Shown: piece by piece, positions 18,001 to 25,870 of the stretch
How positions within the stretch are numbered: the first letter of the stretch is position 1
Layout: the number at the start of each line of letters is the position of its first letter
Made by a program: the position numbers and the translations under genes
Origin: an uncultured bacterium
GTDB lineage: Bacteria > Patescibacteriota > Minisyncoccia > Phycocordibacterales > UBA9973
Direction of reading: 5' to 3'
DNA length: 48,150 nt
Assembly: GCA_937895515.1 (NCBI GenBank)
Contig: CALAYS010000202.1
Location: 1-48,150, forward strand
The notes under the pieces: generated by a model
What the model was told of the DNA's origin: nothing
The model's database searches: none
What the model saw: only the letters and a program-made list of their open reading frames with translations

Positions 18001-19695
18001 TTATTGGTTTATAGCCTTAAAAACCTCTTCCAAACTAGTTTTTCCCTTTACTGACATTAATATTCCATCCTCTAAAAGGCTTAAATTACCTTGTTTTTGA
18101 GAGATTTGGTCAATATTCTCAAGATTATCCTTTAAAATTAGCTCTTTTATGGGTTCATTTATATATAATGTCTCTGAAATCAGAACTTTACCACTATATC
18201 CTTCATTTTTATTCGGTCTATAAAAAGGTACTTCTCGCCATGTGTCACGGTCCTCTATTATGTTTTCAGTCTTTAAAAATTTGAGCATTCTGTCTAAATC
18301 GATGTATTTTGATAACTCTATTAGTTCGGTATCGTTCATAAAATACTTTTCTTTTTCATTGCCTAGCCCCCCTACTAATTTTTGGTTGATGATTATCTTT
18401 AAATTGCTAGCAATCAAATGCAGTGGTAAATCCATTTGTTTAAAGCCCTTGATGGTATCTTTTATTGATATAAATTCTGTAGTTGATAAAATTAATTGCC
18501 CATTCCCCCCAGCATTAAATAGCATGTTGGCTATATCTTTGTCATATATTTTAGTTGTCATTAAAATATCTGGATCCTGTTTTAAAATAAAACGTAAACC
18601 ATTATTCCAATCTAGTCCAAAATCTGGATTTACTTGAGATTGGTTTACAAAATTTATCTGCATTTCTATTGGGTCTTCTAGTGTTGCAATGTTAACATTG
18701 GAATTATTTTCCATATCAATCATTGTGTATAGTGTTGTGGTCCTGTCACTTTGCTTGGGGCCATTAACAATTATGACGCCTTCTTTTTTGTTTAAGACTT
18801 TATGAATTTGTTCTAATGCTTGTCCATGGAAACCTAAATTTTCTAAATTTAATCCTTTTTTATTTTCTTTAATAAAATGAATTATAATTTTTTCACCCCA
18901 ATAAACCGGGATTATACTAGTTTTAACTTTTATTTTTAAGTCATCATTTATTTCAAAAAATCCTTCTCCACTAACCATTTTTTGATTAACATCAATTCCT
19001 GATAAAAATTTTATTCTAGCACTAACCCCATTTATTAATTTATGAGGCAGATTGATTATGTTGTAGATTTTTCCATTATTTCTAAATCGTACATTTAATC
19101 CATGCTGATTAGGCTCTAAATAAAGATTATGTGATCCTTCCATTAATGCATATGAAATTATTAAATTACAAATATTTACAATTGGCGTATCAATTGATAA
19201 TTCATTAATTGGCATTATTTCTTTTATGTTTTCAATTTCTTTTTCTATATTATGAACAAACTCTTGTTTTAGGGTATTTTTATAAATCTCTAGTTTAGAA
19301 TTTAATGATTTATTTGTTGTTAACCTGGGTAGTATTTTAAAATTAACTTTATCTTTTATAGAATCCAAACTATCAGTATCAAGCATGGCTACCTCGACAC
19401 CATTATTTGTTTTGTTATAAGCCAAAACATTATATTCTTGGCAAATAATCGCTGGAATTAAAGACATTGTTTCAAAATCAATATCAATATTATCCAAATT
19501 TAAATAATTAAGCCCAATTATATGAGCATTTGCCTTTTGAAGATCCTCTTCGTTTATTTTACCTAAAGATATAAAAGTATTACCCAAGCCATCATTAGTG
19601 TTTAATGATTGTTTTTCCGCCAAAATAATATCATTTTGGGTTATTAGCTTTAAATCCAAAAAATACTTTTTTAATGCAACGCTTGGAATGTACAT
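18001..19695 (-). CDS. Degenerate PilB/GspE-like type IV pilus ATPase homologue
   Basis: The 564 residues follow the PilB/GspE plan: an N-terminal MshEN-like domain (about 1-130), a second N-domain with 'SHNLYLEPNQHGLNVRFRNNG' (about 188-208), and a RecA-like domain. The ATPase motifs have decayed. Walker A at 312-319 reads GPKQSDRT instead of GPTGSGKT. The Asp box 337-344 (ATLEDPIE) survives. Walker B 'QDPDILM' (373-379) is followed by TKIYD instead of GEIRD, and the His box is 'LSTTEF' instead of 'LSTLHTN'. It is therefore probably unable to hydrolyse ATP. The frame is intact and the gene has promoter and terminator signals, so it is more likely a structural or regulatory paralogue than a pseudogene. 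TGTTATAAT ends 9 bases before the ATG. Confidence 0.8.
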   Translation of the reverse strand: MYIPSVALKKYFLDLKLITQNDIILAEKQSLNTNDGLGNTFISLGKINEEDLQKANAHIIGLNYLNLDNIDIDFETMSLIPAIICQEYNVLAYNKTNNGVEVAMLDTDSLDSIKDKVNFKILPRLTTNKSLNSKLEIYKNTLKQEFVHNIEKEIENIKEIMPINELSIDTPIVNICNLIISYALMEGSHNLYLEPNQHGLNVRFRNNGKIYNIINLPHKLINGVSARIKFLSGIDVNQKMVSGEGFFEINDDLKIKVKTSIIPVYWGEKIIIHFIKENKKGLNLENLGFHGQALEQIHKVLNKKEGVIIVNGPKQSDRTTTLYTMIDMENNSNVNIATLEDPIEMQINFVNQSQVNPDFGLDWNNGLRFILKQDPDILMTTKIYDKDIANMLFNAGGNGQLILSTTEFISIKDTIKGFKQMDLPLHLIASNLKIIINQKLVGGLGNEKEKYFMNDTELIELSKYIDLDRMLKFLKTENIIEDRDTWREVPFYRPNKNEGYSGKVLISETLYINEPIKELILKDNLENIDQISQKQGNLSLLEDGILMSVKGKTSLEEVFKAINQ

Positions 19696-19765
19696 ATATT
19701 GTTTATTATAACATAAGGCTTAAAATATTTTAGCTTTTTCTTTTGCATCTCACACACTGCTGGGG

Positions 19766-19771
19766 TATAAT
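19766..19771 (+). promoter_or_regulatory. -10 box of first surface-protein gene
   Basis: TATAAT with an 8-base spacer to ATG 19780; no Shine-Dalgarno sequence fits in the very short leader. Confidence 0.55.
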
Positions 19772-19779
19772 TAAGCTAT

Positions 19780-20388
19780 ATGATAAACAAAAGTAAATTT
19801 CTAGTTTTAATCCTTGGTGGATTACTAATTAGTGGAGCTTTGGCTGTTTCTGCTTTTACAGAACCAACTGCCCTGCCAGGAGGTACAACATCTTATCCTC
19901 CACTTCACTTGGGTAAAGGAATACAGGTTCGTTTAGGTAAACTAGGTATTGGTGATGGAACAAACCAAGCAGATTCTAACGGCACAAATGCTAATAGTTT
20001 ATATCTTTTGGCTTCTGGTGCTGGTGAAAATGTAACTGTCCGTCAAAATGCAACATTGGTTGGAAATGTTTGGGTTCAAAAAGACTTTGTTGTTGGTGGG
20101 GCTATACGCGTTCCAGGTGTCCAAGCCTGTTTTTCAGGTAATGGAGGTTATGGCGGTTGTGGTAGTTCTAATTTTAGTCAACTTAATGATTATAACCAGA
20201 ATAAAGGAATTTTTACTGTTTACGGTCAAAATTCAAATACTAATTTAGGTATGGGTAATACTTGTACTGTTACAAATAGTTCTTGTCCATCAGGAAGTAT
20301 ACTTTCTAAATTTAATTCATCTACAGGGGTAAGTACTTGTCGAAAAATAAACCCGTCTTCTAGTCCTAAAGATCTTGGTGGTTGTTAA
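19780..20388 (+). CDS. Secreted surface protein, Parcubacteria-type 'F.EPT..P' family (1 of 3)
   Basis: A 202-residue exported protein. It has a signal peptide (about 1-25) and the start-of-mature motif 'FTEPTALPGGTTSYPPLHLG', then 'GKLGIGDGTN' and Gly/Asn/Ser-rich beta sequence. It ends with 'MGNTCTVTNSSCPSGS' and a cysteine near the very end. The genes at 20714 and 22993 share this plan, including the 'CR(K/L)..P.SSP...G.C' C-terminus. Pilin-like or appendage subunits are possible, but no type III leader peptidase site is clear. It starts a probable operon with the next two genes. Confidence 0.75.
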   Translation: MINKSKFLVLILGGLLISGALAVSAFTEPTALPGGTTSYPPLHLGKGIQVRLGKLGIGDGTNQADSNGTNANSLYLLASGAGENVTVRQNATLVGNVWVQKDFVVGGAIRVPGVQACFSGNGGYGGCGSSNFSQLNDYNQNKGIFTVYGQNSNTNLGMGNTCTVTNSSCPSGSILSKFNSSTGVSTCRKINPSSSPKDLGGC

Positions 20389-20406
20389 TATTAATATAAT
20401 ATTTAT

Positions 20407-20712
20407 ATGGAAGAAAATAATACAAAAATAAATAATGATATATCTATGGATACTATAAATAAATCTCCAATGCATGATATATACCAAAATCATCCTAAAA
20501 AATTTAAGGCTGTTATGGTTTGTGCCATTTTATTACTGGCTGTTTTAATTACACTTTATTTTTTAAATAAAAAACAAGTTGTAAAAGATATCCCTGTTAC
20601 AAAAGAACAAGCTCAAAAGTTAATAGATGATGTAGACCAAAAAACTAAAGACCAAGGTCTACCACCTACTAAAAAGCAACTCGACATTATGAATTATAAT
20701 TCACAAGAATAG
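20407..20712 (+). CDS. Small single-pass membrane protein
   Basis: 101 residues: an N-terminal hydrophilic stretch, one membrane helix at about 37-56 (VMVCAILLLAVLITLYFL), and a charged C-terminal tail (VTKEQAQKLIDDVDQKTKDQ). TATAAT at 20395-20400 ends 6 bases before its ATG, so it can be transcribed separately from the upstream gene. The following surface-protein gene starts 1 base after its stop. Function unknown; an anchor or export partner for the flanking surface proteins is possible. Confidence 0.7.
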   Translation: MEENNTKINNDISMDTINKSPMHDIYQNHPKKFKAVMVCAILLLAVLITLYFLNKKQVVKDIPVTKEQAQKLIDDVDQKTKDQGLPPTKKQLDIMNYNSQE

Positions 20713-20713
20713 T

Positions 20714-21439
20714 ATGAAAAAATATATTGCTTATGCAACTCTTATTGTAATTGGTTTAACATTTGGTATTGGTTTAACTTATGTAAATGCTGTTTATGTT
20801 AACAAATCAACAAGTGCCCCAACTAATAATACTCCAGCTCCGATATTAAATGGGAATTTTTCCGGAGATAGTCCTTTTTTAAAGCCAGGTAAAATAGGTG
20901 TTGGTACAGGTGGAACAGTTGCCGATGTTAGTCAATTTGCCAAAAATAGTTTTGTTGTTGGAGGTCAAACAACTTTTAGTCAAGGTTTTGGTGTTAGTAA
21001 AGATCTTGAGGTTCGTGGTGAATTATCAAATAGCTCAAGTCTTAATGCATTTTCTTTTGGTGACCCAACAGATTCTAGTTTGTGGCAATTTGATACCAAT
21101 TCTGACCCTAGAGTTTTTCAAGTTCTAGGATACGCTAGAGCTCCTTATATTGTTGTTGGTTCAAAAACAGCTAATCCTACAAATTATAATTTATATATAG
21201 AGCCTTCTAATTTAACTTCATCTAGTTTTGGTTTAGGTGGTTCAGAATATTGTACTTTAACAGCAGATGATTTAAAAAATAAAGGTTGTCCTATTAATTT
21301 TAAATACAGTTCAACTGTTTATACTCCAACATATTTAGGTCGAGTTATTCCAGGTAGTGGATCAGAAGTTGTTGGTCAATGTAGATTAATGACCCCTTTT
21401 TCAGGCGGTGTTAGTAATCGCGGAAATTGTTACCCATAA
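20714..21439 (+). CDS. Secreted surface protein (2 of 3)
   Basis: 241 residues with a signal peptide or N-terminal helix (about 1-28: MKKYIAYATLIVIGLTFGIG). A 'SAPTNNTPAPILNGNFSG' linker and 'KPGKIGVGTGGTVADVSQF' follow, related to the neighbours at 19780 and 22993. Its C-terminal half has 'YNLYIEPSNL..SSFGLGGSEYCTL', matching 'YTLQLEPSTGFSPTTNIGLGNSCNL' of the third paralogue. It shares the C-terminal cysteine near 'NRGNCYP'. Start is 1 base after the 101-residue membrane protein. A strong terminator follows. Confidence 0.75.
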   Translation: MKKYIAYATLIVIGLTFGIGLTYVNAVYVNKSTSAPTNNTPAPILNGNFSGDSPFLKPGKIGVGTGGTVADVSQFAKNSFVVGGQTTFSQGFGVSKDLEVRGELSNSSSLNAFSFGDPTDSSLWQFDTNSDPRVFQVLGYARAPYIVVGSKTANPTNYNLYIEPSNLTSSSFGLGGSEYCTLTADDLKNKGCPINFKYSSTVYTPTYLGRVIPGSGSEVVGQCRLMTPFSGGVSNRGNCYP

Positions 21440-21460
21440 AATATTAAATATTTAAATTTA

Positions 21461-21487
21461 AAAACCTCTTTTAAAAGAGGTTTTTGT
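21461..21487 (+). terminator. Terminator of surface-protein operon
   Basis: AAAACCTCTT / AAGAGGTTTT hairpin followed by a T run. Confidence 0.8.
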
Positions 21488-21510
21488 TTTATGTAAATTT
21501 ATTTAAATAA

Positions 21511-21541
21511 AAAAAAGCTTCATCGTTTTACCGATAAAGCC
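21511..21541 (-). terminator. Terminator of the T9SS-tailed gene
   Basis: On the minus strand, GCTTTATCG / CGATGAAGC stem with one G-T pair, followed by TTTTTTTT. Confidence 0.75.
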
Positions 21542-21561
21542 GTTAAAGAGTTATTGCTTAT

Positions 21562-22887
21562 TTACTCTTTTTGAATTTTGACAACTTGGTAGCCGTCAAT
21601 AATTAAAAAGTATAAGCCAGGAGTTAAGGTTGAAATATCAACCGATCCTGTAGTTTTTTTCAAAAGAACAATTTCTCCAACTTTGTTGATGATTGAAACA
21701 TCTGTATCTTTTTCAAGATTTGAGATGTTTAAAATATCAACTGTTGGGTTTGGATAAATGGTCAGTCTTGATAACTGTATTTTTTTAAATCCAGTTGTAG
21801 TATCTTCGCCAGGCATTGCTACCTTTTGAACGGTACCAACCATCCCATCGCCAACACCATACAATTTTCCATTTAGAGGTAACACATACCATGCATTAAA
21901 GTTCATTGCTGAACCATATCTTTTGTACAAAGTATGTGTGTAGTCGTCTGAGTATTGGATATTCTCATACGAGCTTTTAGGTATACTTATAAGACTATCA
22001 TTTCGGAAGATGTAATCTTCCCCTGCTTTAGTCCTTAGAGTATATTCTCCGAGAATAGCATTGTATCTTAGGGTTTTTGGGTTAATATCCGAAACAATCT
22101 TGCTCCAACTATCTTTGCCGTTATATTTATTAATCTCCCCATCAACATCTGCATAGAGCTGATTATTGATAGTTTTAACAAAAGTAGCATTAATTGTTGA
22201 TGTGTTATAACGAATGTCTTGGATTTCTCCAGTCTCTATGTTTAAAGTAGAGATTATTCCAAAACTATATCCACCAAATACAATAAGATCTCCATACTGA
22301 GTTACAGAACTGTACTCTGTTGAATACAGTATGGTTTTACGTATAGAATTATCTGAACGTAAAATTGTTATCCCATATCTTGACTGAGAAATCACTAACT
22401 CGTTCAGGTATTCTGTAACCGCAGTAATTGACTGCGAAGGGTTCTGGTAGATCATTTCAGCCGAAATTGAATCTTGGCTTACAATAACTTTGTATATCTT
22501 TGTTTTATCGTAAGATATAACAAAGAAAACATTACCACCAGCATGTTCGCTCTGCATCACTGCATATCCTAAGTCTTGTATAGATTGGTCTACTAAAATA
22601 AATTTACCGGTTCTGGTATTTACACCAAAAATAGCAAAATTTATAGGTGTACCATTTATGTCATAGACTTTTTTCGGATTGGTCCGTGAATCTTTGAAGA
22701 CAATAACATCTCCAACAGTTGCTATTGGTTCTCCAATAAAATTAGAGTACTGTAGCGTTGGTAATGGTACTAATCTATATTGTGAATCTGGCGCCACAAT
22801 TTCGCCTTTTTGTCCTTTTGATGTAAAGGAGCACATAAAGAGTAAAACTAATATAGTTAAACCCTTAATCCTATTTAACTTTTTCAT
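21562..22887 (-). CDS. Secreted protein with Bacteroidetes-type T9SS C-terminal sorting domain
   Basis: 441 residues. A signal peptide of Bacteroidetes style (1-26, ending SFTSKGQ) leads into a beta-propeller-like body with repeated 'G.I...N..T' strands. The last 70 or so residues match the Por secretion type-A sorting domain: 'LSRLTIYPNPTVDILNISNL', then 'VSIINKVGEIV', 'DISTLTPGLYFLII' and 'KIQKE'. In Bacteroidetes that tail sends proteins through the type IX system. No T9SS component is visible here. Unlike its neighbours the gene has a leader: TGGTATAAT about 40 bases upstream and a possible Shine-Dalgarno (CAGGAAAACC-ATG). It is a strong candidate for gene transfer from a Bacteroidetes host or neighbour. 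Confidence 0.85.
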   Translation of the reverse strand: MKKLNRIKGLTILVLLFMCSFTSKGQKGEIVAPDSQYRLVPLPTLQYSNFIGEPIATVGDVIVFKDSRTNPKKVYDINGTPINFAIFGVNTRTGKFILVDQSIQDLGYAVMQSEHAGGNVFFVISYDKTKIYKVIVSQDSISAEMIYQNPSQSITAVTEYLNELVISQSRYGITILRSDNSIRKTILYSTEYSSVTQYGDLIVFGGYSFGIISTLNIETGEIQDIRYNTSTINATFVKTINNQLYADVDGEINKYNGKDSWSKIVSDINPKTLRYNAILGEYTLRTKAGEDYIFRNDSLISIPKSSYENIQYSDDYTHTLYKRYGSAMNFNAWYVLPLNGKLYGVGDGMVGTVQKVAMPGEDTTTGFKKIQLSRLTIYPNPTVDILNISNLEKDTDVSIINKVGEIVLLKKTTGSVDISTLTPGLYFLIIDGYQVVKIQKE

Positions 22888-22992
22888 GGTTTTCCTGTTT
22901 TTTATTTAGTATCATTATACCACCTTTTTTAATATAAATCCAGCTTTTGCACAGTATGTGGATAAGTAATATATATGATATAATATGGGTAT

Positions 22993-23988
22993 ATGAAACA
23001 TAAAATATTCATTCTTTCTCTATTTGTTTTGGTCACAGTTGGTTCATTTGTAATGGCTGACTATGTTGACCCTACTAGTTCTGCTCCTAATAGTAATACT
23101 GGTTATCCAGTTAAAACTGGTCCTGATACCAGTGTAAGAACTTTTGAAAAAATTGGTACAGGTGGTGATTGTGGAACATATGATTGTTGGGGGTTGGGAA
23201 ACTATTTTGGTATTGGTCTTTATACTGACAAATTAGTTGCCATGGGTGCTACTCAAGTTGATGGAAATATAAAAATTCTCAATCGTAGCGGAAGTGTTTT
23301 TGATGGTTATCTTTACCCAGCTCAAAATCTTAAAGACCCTAATACTCAAGCCAGTTTTAATTCTAAACCAATGGAAGCAATAATTCCTGGGATGCTTTCT
23401 TCTCAAATAATAATATCAAATCAAGAATCAAGTAAGCCAGCAGGATATACTTTACAACTTGAACCTTCTACCGGCTTTAGTCCTACTACTAACATTGGAT
23501 TGGGTAATAGTTGTAATCTACACCCTGCTAATCTTGATTCGGGATGTTTAAGTGATGCTTTTATAAGTATGTATAAGAATCCAAGTTTTTCTGGAACTTT
23601 ATCTTCTTCAAATAATACAAATAGTCAGGTTGTAGCTACTTGTACACAGTTTAAGCCATCAACTAGTCCAACAAATACTGGTGATTGTTATAATGATAAT
23701 AATTTTGTTTTGTTTGAAAAAACAGTTAATACCAGTCCTTGTGTTAGTAAAATAACAGTTAATAGTGTTTTTACTGGAGGTATTGCTAAAAATCCTAAAA
23801 TTGGTGTTGCTTGGGTGTCTGGTCCTGTTACTCCTAATCGTGCTGTTTCACCAACTGCCGGTACAACATTACAATATTCATCAACCGCTTTAAATTGCAG
23901 TAATCGATCCGACTTTTTTGGTGATGGTGGTGTCTGGAAGTTCTATGTAACTGATGACTATGGTCAATATTACGAACATCAAATATAA
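22993..23988 (+). CDS. Secreted surface protein (3 of 3)
   Basis: 331 residues with a signal peptide (about 1-22) and mature start 'DYVDPTSSAPNSNTGYPVKTG'. The family core at about 150-185 (YTLQLEPSTGFSPTTNIGLG) and 'CTQFKPSTSPTNTGDCYNDN' resemble the two proteins upstream. An extra C-terminal domain of about 90 residues (FEKTVNTSPCVSKITVN ... WKFYVTDDYGQYYEHQI) looks like an added beta-sandwich. TATAAT (22979-22984) ends 8 bases before the ATG. It ends at a bidirectional terminator shared with argS. Probably cell-surface exposed; no enzymatic motif is seen. Confidence 0.75.
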   Translation: MKHKIFILSLFVLVTVGSFVMADYVDPTSSAPNSNTGYPVKTGPDTSVRTFEKIGTGGDCGTYDCWGLGNYFGIGLYTDKLVAMGATQVDGNIKILNRSGSVFDGYLYPAQNLKDPNTQASFNSKPMEAIIPGMLSSQIIISNQESSKPAGYTLQLEPSTGFSPTTNIGLGNSCNLHPANLDSGCLSDAFISMYKNPSFSGTLSSSNNTNSQVVATCTQFKPSTSPTNTGDCYNDNNFVLFEKTVNTSPCVSKITVNSVFTGGIAKNPKIGVAWVSGPVTPNRAVSPTAGTTLQYSSTALNCSNRSDFFGDGGVWKFYVTDDYGQYYEHQI

Positions 23989-23999
23989 AATATATAAAT

Positions 24000-24027
24000 A
24001 AAACCTCGGCTGTATAACCGAGGTTTT
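24000..24027. terminator. Bidirectional terminator between surface gene and argS
   Basis: AAAACCTCGG / CCGAGGTTTT with A/T tracts on both sides, between two convergent genes. Confidence 0.8.
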
Positions 24028-24034
24028 ATTTATA

Positions 24035-25867
24035 TTACATTTTCTCTACTGTTTCTATTCCTAAAATGTGCAAAGCTTCGGTCATTGTTTTTTCTACCGC
24101 GTATAGGATTGCTAGTTTTTCTGGAACAGTGTCACTGTCATCAAGTATTTTTTCTACTGCGTACCATGAATTAAATGTAGATGCTAATTCCAATAAATAA
24201 TGGGCTACTGGATGGGTGGACAAATGTTCCCTGCAGTTCCCTAGCATTATTTTATAGCTATGAATTTTTCGCAAAACATCTTTAGCAATATTGCCAGTTA
24301 TATTTTCTTGATCTGTTTTTATTCCGCGATTTTCACCTTCTCTTAAAATTGATTTGATTCTAGCTACAGTATATAAAATATATACCCCACTGTCCCCCGT
24401 AATGTTTATGGATTCATTTATATCAAATGCCATATTCATATTTTTTTCACATTTAAGGATGCTAAATTTTGTCGCGGCTAATGCTATTTTTTCAACTAAA
24501 TTTTTATCATCTATAATCTGCAACCTGTCACCTATTACATTTGAAATTTTTTCTTTAACAGTATCAATTAAATCATCAATTAGTAATACTGTCCCATCGC
24601 GTGATGCCATTTTTTTAAAATTACCATCACCGTCTTTTAATCCCATGTATCCGTAAGAAATATGGATAAAGTCTGATAATTTACCAATGCCTAGTTGTTC
24701 ACATACTGCAAACATTTGTTTCATTGCTAAACTTTGCTCAGGGCCTATAACCCATACTAGTTTGTCCGCATTGTAGTATTTCTTTTTTAAATCAGTTAAG
24801 GCTATATCTTGAGTAATATATAATGCTGTGCCATCGTTTTTTAATAAAATAGTTTCTGGAATATTGTAATGCTCTTCAATTTGGGTTAATACTGCGCCAT
24901 CATCTAGCTTTTTAAATATCCCTTTTTGTAAACCAAGCTCTACATATTCTTTGCCGGCTTGGTAATGTTCATGTTCATGCCAAACTTTATCCCATTTGTT
25001 ACCTAGGCGAGATAATGTCATGTCCATTCCAGCATGTGAATAGTCCAGTATTTGTTGCCATAGTTTCCAAGTATCTATGTCTTTATTTTCCCAATCTACT
25101 ACCATTTGGCGAACAATGTTTTCAACTTCGCCGGTAGTGTCATTCTTAATTAAATCACTACATCCTACATAACAATCTGACACAAAAACATCTGGTCGAA
25201 TTCCTTTTTCAGTTGGTGTGTACCACTCTCCTGGATTATTTATCCATTCTTGAAGTGAATTTTCTCCATTTTGTTTTTTCATTAATACCAAAAACCCATA
25301 CATGGCTTTGGCTATTGCTATTCCACGGTTATTGTCCACTGCATCACGAGTAACTTGCCCCCCACAAACTTCTATTAAGTTTGATAAACTCATGCCTACT
25401 AAATTGTTACGCAAGTGCCCCAAATGCATTGCTTTGTTTGGGTTTGGGCTAGTGTGTTCTATTACCCAATGAATTCCAGTATCAGTATTTAATTTAAAAT
25501 TATCTTCTGAATGGGAAATTATATTTTCTAATAAAATTTTATTAGCATTGTTAGACAAATATATATTTATTAAACCTGGTCCAGCAATTTCGGATTTTTC
25601 TATTATTCCATTATTGTTTTCATTTAGATAATTACAAATATTTTGTGCAATATCTTTAGGTGATTCAGCTTTGCTCACCATCTTCGAATTTTCTTTCTTT
25701 ATTTTTGCTAAACGCAATGCAACATTTGTTGTAAAATTACCATGTTGATTATGTACAGGTAAAGACAAATCTACTGGTATATTTTCATATCCATTTTCTT
25801 TAAGATAATCCTCTATTAGCTTTTGAATATGATCAAAAGGCAAATTATTTTCAATCATATTAATCAT
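24035..25867 (-). CDS. argS: Arginyl-tRNA synthetase
   Basis: Charges tRNA-Arg; class I synthetase. 610 residues. N-terminal Add-1 domain; the HIGH-type motif is in 'SPNPNKAMHLGHLRN'. A KMSK-equivalent 'FKKMASRDGTVLLIDDL' and a C-terminal anticodon-binding (DALR) helical domain ending 'ILGIETVEKM' follow. The first ATG is 3 bases after the stop of the 760-residue surface-protein gene; a second ATG three codons later is also possible. No promoter of its own is visible, so it appears to depend on transcription of the surface-protein gene. Confidence 0.96.
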   Translation of the reverse strand: MINMIENNLPFDHIQKLIEDYLKENGYENIPVDLSLPVHNQHGNFTTNVALRLAKIKKENSKMVSKAESPKDIAQNICNYLNENNNGIIEKSEIAGPGLINIYLSNNANKILLENIISHSEDNFKLNTDTGIHWVIEHTSPNPNKAMHLGHLRNNLVGMSLSNLIEVCGGQVTRDAVDNNRGIAIAKAMYGFLVLMKKQNGENSLQEWINNPGEWYTPTEKGIRPDVFVSDCYVGCSDLIKNDTTGEVENIVRQMVVDWENKDIDTWKLWQQILDYSHAGMDMTLSRLGNKWDKVWHEHEHYQAGKEYVELGLQKGIFKKLDDGAVLTQIEEHYNIPETILLKNDGTALYITQDIALTDLKKKYYNADKLVWVIGPEQSLAMKQMFAVCEQLGIGKLSDFIHISYGYMGLKDGDGNFKKMASRDGTVLLIDDLIDTVKEKISNVIGDRLQIIDDKNLVEKIALAATKFSILKCEKNMNMAFDINESINITGDSGVYILYTVARIKSILREGENRGIKTDQENITGNIAKDVLRKIHSYKIMLGNCREHLSTHPVAHYLLELASTFNSWYAVEKILDDSDTVPEKLAILYAVEKTMTEALHILGIETVEKM

Positions 25868-25870
25868 TTA

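Noticed and set aside
22957..22965. TGTGGATAA, a perfect DnaA box (reverse strand)
   Set aside because: A single box in front of a surface-protein gene; no cluster and no origin-like surroundings.
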